From the NCBI GenBank assembly GCA_945876015.1, contig CAMCNM010000040.1:1-10973 (forward strand): a stretch of DNA of 10,973 bases, read 5' to 3'. The position numbers were made by a program, and so were the translations under genes. Positions 6,912 through 10,973 of the stretch are shown piece after piece. The stretch is from Gemmatimonas phototrophica (GTDB lineage Bacteria; Gemmatimonadota; Gemmatimonadetes; Longimicrobiales; Gaopeijiaceae). The notes beneath the pieces are model-generated. The model was given only the letters and a program-made list of their open reading frames with translations, was not told where the DNA came from and did not search any database. Position 1 is the stretch's first letter. Every line of letters begins with the position of its first letter.

Positions 6912-7014
6912 GGCGCGGCTCCAGGCGGGAGGGAACTCGCCGAAAGTAGTCCCGCTCCCGGCGAGGGGGGAAGGCCCCGCTGGCGCGCGAAGGGCCGGTG
7001 CGTCAGGATGGGGC

Positions 7015-7464
7015 ATGATCGAAGATCTGCAGGCCCAGGCGGACGAGAAGCTGGAGGAGGCGTTGGCCGGCACCGGCGCGCGCGATCCCCGCGAATTCTA
7101 TCGCGAGCGGCTGCGCGAGCTGAAGGAGGCCGACCGGGGCGCCTACGAAGACGCCGTGGGGTACTACCGCGACACGCTGTTGCCGTCGGTCGCTGCCGGG
7201 GCCGATCCCCTTCCGGCGTGGACGGAGTACGGCAGGCGGCTCGCCTCTCTCACCACACCGGGGCGCACCGTGATGCTGGACCGGTCGGGGGTCTCGCAGC
7301 CCTACCGCGAGCCCGCGCCCCAGGATCAGCTGATTCTGCACCTTCCCGCGGGACGGGGCGGCGGAATGCGCGCACTCGTCGTGGGTCTCCCGGGGGAGCT
7401 CTCGCGGGCACAGCGCGCGAGCTTCGACCTACTGGTGTCGGGGAAGCTGACGCTCAAGGAATAA
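7015..7464 (+). CDS. Hypothetical protein, 149 residues, function unknown
   Basis: I do not recognise a domain. Residues 1-65 are strongly helical and acidic (MIEDLQAQADEKLEEAL, then FYRERLRELKEADR). Residues about 75-95 include a WTEYGRRLASL helix. The C-terminal part alternates strands and turns (QLILHLPAGRG, MRALVVGLPGEL) and ends in LLVSGKLTLKE. There is no signal peptide or membrane segment. The start was chosen at ATG 7015 because AGGA lies six bases before it. The same frame extends 135 bases further upstream, but that stretch overlaps the divergent phosphoribosyltransferase start. It is followed after 12 bases by another small gene, so the two are probably co-transcribed. Confidence 0.75.
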   Translation: MIEDLQAQADEKLEEALAGTGARDPREFYRERLRELKEADRGAYEDAVGYYRDTLLPSVAAGADPLPAWTEYGRRLASLTTPGRTVMLDRSGVSQPYREPAPQDQLILHLPAGRGGGMRALVVGLPGELSRAQRASFDLLVSGKLTLKE

Positions 7465-7476
7465 AGCGAGGAATCC

Positions 7477-7764
7477 ATGGAAAAGAACGAGCAGCGCATT
7501 AGGACCTACACGAACATGGCCTGGGCTCCGCGCCCCGGGTGGGCGACGGTGCGCCTGGTGGGCACGTGCGCCGACCGGACGCTCCGCCGCGGCCAGGTCG
7601 TCTTGCACAACCCGAGCGAGGAGTACGACGTGCCCGGGCAGGACGACGGCCTGCCGTCGGGCGCGATGGTGATCATCCTGGCGGAAGCGGCGCGCCTGGT
7701 CGAGGATGATTTCCACCTGGTCCCCGAGAACGCGATCGTCGCCGTCGGCGAGTCGCTTCCGTAG
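7477..7764 (+). CDS. Hypothetical protein, 95 residues, function unknown
   Basis: This is a small acidic soluble protein without recognisable domain, signal peptide or membrane segment. It has a WATVRLVG strand, an RRGQVVLHNPSEEYDVP segment, and a C-terminal half with two hydrophobic strands (GAMVIILAEAARLV, ENAIVAVGESLP), suggesting a compact alpha/beta or beta fold. GAGGA six to ten bases before the ATG supports the start. It lies 12 bases after the 149-residue gene and 107 bases before the receiver-fusion gene, all on the plus strand. Confidence 0.72.
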   Translation: MEKNEQRIRTYTNMAWAPRPGWATVRLVGTCADRTLRRGQVVLHNPSEEYDVPGQDDGLPSGAMVIILAEAARLVEDDFHLVPENAIVAVGESLP

Positions 7765-7817
7765 GCCGACCGGCCAGGCCTGCGAACCTCGCCGCCACTC
7801 CATATCTTGCCCGACCG

Positions 7818-7833
7818 TCCGGCCTCGGCCGGA
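7818..7833. repeat. Short inverted repeat before the receiver-fusion gene
   Basis: TCCGGCC and GGCCGGA flank a two-base TC spacer, 38 bases upstream of the ATG at 7872. It is short and GC-rich, so it may be chance. An operator role is possible. Nothing else is evident in the 107-base gap. Confidence 0.25.
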
Positions 7834-7871
7834 GCGGAACCCCCTCCCCGCGCGTCCACTTCGAGGCTTTC

Positions 7872-8750
7872 ATGAACGGCCCTGTCATCGAGCATTGGCT
7901 CGTCGCGGTAGCGCGCGCGGCGAAGCTGCCCGGCACGGAGGATCTGCACGTGGACCCCGATACGCCGACCGCTGACGCGTGGTCGCTGGTGACGATGGCC
8001 GCGCGAGTCGATCCCGCGGAGATGGTGAAACGGGTGGGCACCCACTTCCGAATGCAGGTCGCCGATCTCGACGACCGCGACCCGCATGCCGGGAAGCTGA
8101 TCCCCGCCGCCGTGGCGCGTCGGCTCCACGTCCTGCCCCTGCGATATTCGGATCGGACCCTGATCGTCGCGTCGGCGGATCCGGTGGGCATGGAAGCCGA
8201 GCGCGAGCTGACGGCGCTGGCGGGCCGCACGGTGCAACCGGAGGTCGCCTCGCCCGCCGACATCGATGCGGCGATCGCGCGCATCTATCCCGAGCAGCCG
8301 ACCCAGGTCCACGAGATCCCACGGATCATGCCCGAGGATCGCGGAGGACCGCACATCCTGGTGGTGGACGACGACGTGGTCGTGCGCACGCTGCTGCGAA
8401 GCGCGCTCGAGGGCCGGGGCTTCCGGGTGAGCGAGGCGGAAGACGGCACCGACGCGCTCGAGGCTCTCAAGACCACCGACGACGCCATCCACCTCGTGAC
8501 GCTCGATCTGCAGATGCGCGAGATGCACGGCCTGGAAACGCTGCGTCGCATTCGCAGCACGGTGCGGACGGCACACATCCCAGTGATCGTGGCGACCGGA
8601 TCGCACGATTCGGCGATCGAGATGGAGCTGTTCGCCGCGGGCGCCGACGACTATATGGTGAAGCCCATCGACCCTCCCCGCTTCGTGCTGCGCGTGCAAG
8701 CCGTGCTGCGCCGCTGCGGGGGGCTCGCGGAGTCGTCGGAGTTCTTCTAG
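7872..8750 (+). CDS. MshEN (GspE N-terminal) domain fused to a response-regulator receiver domain
   Basis: This is a two-part signalling protein of 292 residues. Residues about 38-140 match the N-terminal domain of type II secretion/type IV pilus ATPases (T2SSE_N/MshEN), with KLIPAAVARRLHVLPL at 75-90, LIVASADPVGMEAERELTALAG at about 97-118, and ending DIDAAIARIY. A linker leads to a receiver domain (about 161-282): ILVVDDD with the acidic pair D166/D167, phospho-acceptor D212 in LVTLDLQM, T242 in VIVATGS, and K264 in YMVKPID. All phosphorylation residues are intact. There is no ATPase, DNA-binding or enzymatic output domain. The repeated RLG-type motif used by c-di-GMP-binding MshEN domains is not visible. 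ATG with GAGG upstream is the start. No partner kinase lies nearby. Confidence 0.9.
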   Translation: MNGPVIEHWLVAVARAAKLPGTEDLHVDPDTPTADAWSLVTMAARVDPAEMVKRVGTHFRMQVADLDDRDPHAGKLIPAAVARRLHVLPLRYSDRTLIVASADPVGMEAERELTALAGRTVQPEVASPADIDAAIARIYPEQPTQVHEIPRIMPEDRGGPHILVVDDDVVVRTLLRSALEGRGFRVSEAEDGTDALEALKTTDDAIHLVTLDLQMREMHGLETLRRIRSTVRTAHIPVIVATGSHDSAIEMELFAAGADDYMVKPIDPPRFVLRVQAVLRRCGGLAESSEFF

Positions 8751-8791
8751 AAAAAGAGAGGGGCCAGGATCCGTCGATCCCGGCCCCTCTC
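8751..8791 (-). terminator. Strong intrinsic terminator for the outer-membrane protein gene
   Basis: The stem is GAGAGGGGCC (8756-8765) with GGCCCCTCTC (8782-8791), plus GGATC/GATCC inside, around a four-base loop. The one mismatch (8766/8781) is A-C on the plus strand but a G-U pair in minus-strand RNA. Five T residues follow in the minus direction (8751-8755). Stem, wobble and T-tract all indicate minus-strand termination. On the plus side it directly abuts the receiver-fusion stop codon but lacks a T-tract. Confidence 0.9.
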
Positions 8792-8811
8792 CACACTCCC
8801 GATCTCTCGGT

Positions 8812-9468
8812 TTACTGCGGCGACCACCCTCCCAGGTGGAGTTGCAGGCCGAGGTCCGTCTGAACCCAACCGACGTTCTTTCGGATACGCGCGGCGTTCG
8901 GCGTACCCAGGTCCCATCCGGCGTTGTAGCGATAGAACCGCACGGCCGGGACGATGCTGAACCGGTTGCCGATGTGCAGGTCCGTGCCCACTCCGACCTC
9001 GAAGCCGGGAGAGCGGGTCGAGTTCTCCTCGATGACCTCGCCTTCCTTGAACTTGGCCTTGTGCGCGAGCAGGCCCGCGCGAACCCAGGGGGCAAAGCTC
9101 CGGTCGCTGTTGGTCGAAAACTTGAAGCCCATCTCGGGGCCGGCGCTCCAGATGTCGCCACTCACCCCGCACAGCTCGTCCTTGCAGTCGAATTGAGCCT
9201 GGTTCCAGCCGATGTAGACGGCGCCGCGCTTGGCGAACGTCCAGTAGAGGTCGGCCGATCCGGTCCAACCGTGCTGTTCGGCGGAGGTCACGGGCAATCC
9301 GTCGGCCTGACCTTCCGTGCCGATCCCGGTCTTCAGGTCACCCGTCGCCCAGTTGAGACCTCCACGAATTTCGATGGCGAGGGGCTTCATCTGCGCCGAG
9401 GCCGCCACGGGCAGGAGGAACGCCGAGAGCGCCACCACCAGGCCCCTACGAAGATCACTGCTGTTCAT
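8812..9468 (-). CDS. Secreted outer-membrane beta-barrel protein
   Basis: The 218-residue protein begins with a clear signal peptide (residues 1-25: positive DLRR, a hydrophobic core, and cleavage after AASA). The mature part alternates polar and aromatic/hydrophobic residues in strands separated by short turns, as in eight-stranded OmpX/OmpA-like barrels. Examples are AIEIRGGLNWATG, SADLYWTF, AVYIGWNQ, EMGFKFS, FEVGVGTDLHIG, IVPAVRFYRY and a final VQTDLGLQLHLGG. Cysteines 95 and 100 could form a disulphide in a loop. No enzymatic motif is seen, so a pore, adhesin or structural role is open. The ATG at 9466-9468 has AAGAGGG just before it; a longer reading upstream would bury the signal peptide and is rejected. 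A strong terminator follows and a sigma-54-like promoter precedes it. Confidence 0.87.
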   Translation of the reverse strand: MNSSDLRRGLVVALSAFLLPVAASAQMKPLAIEIRGGLNWATGDLKTGIGTEGQADGLPVTSAEQHGWTGSADLYWTFAKRGAVYIGWNQAQFDCKDELCGVSGDIWSAGPEMGFKFSTNSDRSFAPWVRAGLLAHKAKFKEGEVIEENSTRSPGFEVGVGTDLHIGNRFSIVPAVRFYRYNAGWDLGTPNAARIRKNVGWVQTDLGLQLHLGGWSPQ

Positions 9469-9485
9469 GTCCCTCTTCCCCTTTT

Positions 9486-9503
9486 GGAGCGGCTCACCGC
9501 TCC
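9486..9503 (-). other. 5'-leader hairpin just upstream of the outer-membrane protein ribosome binding site
   Basis: GGAGCGG and CCGCTCC form a perfect 7-base-pair stem with a four-base loop (TGAG in the minus direction). It ends 17 bases before the ATG, leaving the A/G-rich ribosome binding site unpaired. Such stems can stabilise outer-membrane protein mRNAs or receive regulators. The role here is inference. Confidence 0.4.
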
Positions 9504-9574
9504 CTGGTTCTTGTCGTGAAGGCCGCACCGGCCTCCCGGTTCGCCACCCGCGCCGCGCGGGCAGCCGGGATTTA

Positions 9575-9592
9575 GGCAGGTTCCATGCCAAT
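9575..9592 (-). promoter_or_regulatory. Sigma-54 (-24/-12)-like promoter for the outer-membrane protein gene
   Basis: On the minus strand the sequence ATTGGCATGGAACCTGCC matches the YTGGCACG-N4-TTGCW consensus well. The invariant GG (-24) and GC (-12) are present with exactly ten bases between them. Deviations are T for C at one position, C for T before TGC, and a final C. A start near 9564 would give a leader of about 95 bases carrying the hairpin at 9486-9503. No upstream enhancer-binding site or sigma-54 activator gene is recognisable in the window. Confidence 0.5.
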
Positions 9593-9599
9593 TACTGCG

Positions 9600-9797
9600 T
9601 CAGTAGTGATGCTCCGCGTGAACGGAGCCGTCGTCGCGATGCAGCACGAGCAGCGCGTGCCGTGTCCGAGCCAGCTCCTGGGCCAACCGCACGGCTGATG
9701 CCTTGTCGTCGCAAATCGCCGCGGGATCGCCCCCCTCCCGCTCAACCGTCCAGCGCGCCATTCTGGGCGCCACGTGATAGACTGCCGAGTGGACCAT
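9600..9797 (-). CDS. DUF2188-family small protein
   Basis: The 65-residue protein fits the short DUF2188 pattern. It has an N-terminal YHVAP, a WTVEREGG strand, a helix with regularly spaced alanines (KASAVRLAQELART), and the ending LLVLHRDDGSVHAEHHY, matching the family's L-x-V-H-x-x-D-G-x-I/V...Y finish. The biochemical role of the family is unknown. ATG at 9795-9797 is favoured because GGAGAGGG lies four to five bases upstream; an in-frame ATG at 9816-9818 would add seven residues. It is divergent from the aldehyde dehydrogenase. Its stop lies beside the sigma-54-like promoter of the next gene, which suggests that gene is transcribed separately. Confidence 0.75.
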   Translation of the reverse strand: MVHSAVYHVAPRMARWTVEREGGDPAAICDDKASAVRLAQELARTRHALLVLHRDDGSVHAEHHY

Positions 9798-9844
9798 GGG
9801 ACCCTCTCCGTGCTGCATTCCGAGACCACAACCGGAGCTCGGTT

Positions 9845-9867
9845 GGGGGGCACGAAGCGTGCCCCCC
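9845..9867. other. Perfect 10-bp hairpin in the divergent intergenic region
   Basis: GGGGGGCACG (9845-9854) and CGTGCCCCCC (9858-9867) flank a three-base loop. It lies 47 bases upstream of the DUF2188 ATG and 68 bases upstream of the aldehyde dehydrogenase ATG. No immediate T-tract follows on either strand, so it is more likely a 5'-leader stem, an operator or a repeat than a terminator. I could not identify promoters in 9798-9935. Confidence 0.45.
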
Positions 9868-9935
9868 CGTGTACCGCTTTTCCCCACAACGTCGGCCCTT
9901 AACCCCGCCCCACGCAGCCTCGAGATGATGCCAAC

Positions 9936-10973
9936 ATGGACGCCGTAAACCCCGCCACCGGCGCGATCATCCACCGGTACCCGAAGATGAGCGACCGGGC
10001 GGTGAGGGACGTCGTCGAGCGGGTCTCCGACGCCTACGGCGCTTGGCGTGGGACGAGCTTCTCGCACCGCGGCGACCGCATGCGCGCGGCCGCCTGGGTG
10101 CTGCGTGGACGCGCGCGCGAGTTCGCCGAGCTGATGGCCCGGGAGATGGGCAAGCCCATCAGGGACGGTCTGGGCGAGGTGGAAAAGTGCGCCCTCACCT
10201 GCGACTACTACGCCGAGCACGCCGAGCGCATGCTGGCCCCGGAGTTCGCCGAGACCGAAGCGAAGAAGAGCTATTGGAGCTACCGACCGCTCGGCATCGT
10301 GCTCGCGGTAATGCCGTGGAATTTTCCCTTCTGGCAGGTCTTCCGGTTCGCGGCCCCGAACCTGATGGCGGGGAACGCCGCGCTCCTCAAGCACGCGACG
10401 AACGTGCCCGGGTGCGCCCTGGCGATCGAGGAGGTGTTCCAGGAGGCCGACTTCGAGACCAACGTCTTCCGCGCGCTAATGGTGGAGAGCCCCGCGGTCG
10501 CCCGGGTGATCGAAAACGATCACGTGCGCGCGGTCACCATCACCGGCAGCGTCGCGGCGGGCAAAGCGGTCGCAGAGAAGGCCGGAAGCCTGGCGAAGAA
10601 GACAGTGCTCGAGCTGGGCGGAAGCGACCCCTACGTGGTGCTGGCCGACGCCGATCTGGATCTCGCAACGCGCACCTGCGCGCAGAGCCGCCTGATCAAC
10701 AACGGCCAGAGCTGCATCGCGGCCAAGCGGTTCATCGTGGTCGATCAGGTCCACGATGCGTTCGTCGAGCGCTTCGTCGAGCACATGGCGAGCGCGAAGG
10801 TCGGTGATCCGATGGACGAAGAGACCGAGGTGGGCCCCATGGCGCGCGAGGACCTGCGCGACCAGCTGCACGATCAGGTCAAGCGCACCCTGCGCGCGGG
10901 AGCGCGGTGCCTGCTGGGAGGCAGGGTTCCGGACGAGCAGGGGGCGTGGTATCCGCCGTCGGTGCTCGTTGAC
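9936..10973 (+). CDS. NAD(P)-dependent aldehyde dehydrogenase, succinate-semialdehyde dehydrogenase type (3' end outside window)
   Basis: This enzyme oxidises an aldehyde to its acid with NAD(P)+. The frame is open for 346 codons to the window edge, about three quarters of the usual 455-490 residues. It begins MDAVNPATGAIIHRYP. Key residues are present: the PWNFPFWQ segment with the catalytic Asn129, ITGSVAAGK (cofactor binding, 202-210), the general base Glu226 in LELGGSDPYVVL, and the nucleophile Cys260 in NNGQSCIAAKRFIV. LELGGSDP and the short N-terminus resemble the Sad/YneI and GabD1 succinate-semialdehyde dehydrogenases, but the substrate is not proven. The PLG-IVLAVMPWNFP block lacks any insertion. 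The ATG has only a weak purine-rich upstream region; earlier ATGs at 9925 and 9928 are out of frame. It is divergent from DUF2188. Confidence 0.93.
   Translation, partial: MDAVNPATGAIIHRYPKMSDRAVRDVVERVSDAYGAWRGTSFSHRGDRMRAAAWVLRGRAREFAELMAREMGKPIRDGLGEVEKCALTCDYYAEHAERMLAPEFAETEAKKSYWSYRPLGIVLAVMPWNFPFWQVFRFAAPNLMAGNAALLKHATNVPGCALAIEEVFQEADFETNVFRALMVESPAVARVIENDHVRAVTITGSVAAGKAVAEKAGSLAKKTVLELGGSDPYVVLADADLDLATRTCAQSRLINNGQSCIAAKRFIVVDQVHDAFVERFVEHMASAKVGDPMDEETEVGPMAREDLRDQLHDQVKRTLRAGARCLLGGRVPDEQGAWYPPSVLVD

Noticed and set aside
7506..9161. 551-codon open frame on the minus strand
   Set aside because: It runs antisense through the 95-residue gene, the receiver fusion and part of the barrel gene. 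Its composition (R, H, G-rich) is typical of a shadow frame in GC-rich DNA, and it reads through a strong terminator.
1..10973. CRISPR array, tRNA, rRNA or complete insertion sequence
   Set aside because: No regularly spaced direct repeats, cloverleaf-type sequence, rRNA signature or transposase with terminal repeats was found on either strand.

Overview
The window is GC-rich DNA with densely packed genes. It looks like the chromosome of a Gram-negative (diderm) bacterium: it carries an Mla-type lipid-transport cassette, a signal-peptide-bearing outer-membrane barrel protein and Rho. Several small proteins are not recognisable. The mix (EGY-like S2P protease, MshEN-receiver fusion, unrecognised small proteins) suggests a poorly cultivated lineage, perhaps in or near the Gemmatimonadota/Eisenbacteria part of the tree. 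That placement is a low-confidence inference. There is no convincing mobile element, CRISPR array, tRNA or rRNA. The left edge cuts a Nudix gene that loses its family sequence abruptly, and the right edge cuts an aldehyde dehydrogenase.

Layout. Positions 25-2970 (minus strand) hold a transport operon read right to left: mlaE permease, mlaF ATPase, mlaD MCE protein, then a broken Nudix hydrolase. Positions 2971-3265 contain no gene. They hold a G-quadruplex-type G-run and a large inverted repeat whose only mismatches are G-U pairs on the plus strand. Positions 3266-4931 (minus) hold a small unrecognised protein with its own likely promoter and, upstream of it, a site-2-type membrane metalloprotease. 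Positions 4932-5119 are a divergent intergenic region with a near-perfect palindrome and a C-rich rho leader. Positions 5120-6370 (plus) hold rho. Positions 6379-6911 (minus) hold a phosphoribosyltransferase gene split by a frameshift, convergent with rho. Positions 7015-8750 (plus) hold two small unrecognised proteins and a MshEN (T2SS GspE N-terminal)-receiver fusion. Positions 8751-9797 (minus) hold a strong terminator, an outer-membrane barrel protein behind a sigma-54-like promoter, and a DUF2188 protein. From 9936 (plus) an aldehyde dehydrogenase runs off the end.

Functionally the best-defined unit is the Mla/MCE cassette. MlaE and MlaF would form the inner-membrane ABC engine and MlaD the periplasmic lipid-binding ring that moves phospholipid between the inner and outer membranes. 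The rest is a mosaic of housekeeping genes (rho), envelope genes (S2P protease, outer-membrane barrel), signalling (receiver fusion) and metabolism (phosphoribosyltransferase, aldehyde dehydrogenase). No clear new multi-gene system is evident. The observations most worth following are the structured element at 3137-3251, the sigma-54-like promoter before the barrel gene, the receiver fusion with its two unknown upstream neighbours, and the frameshifted phosphoribosyltransferase.
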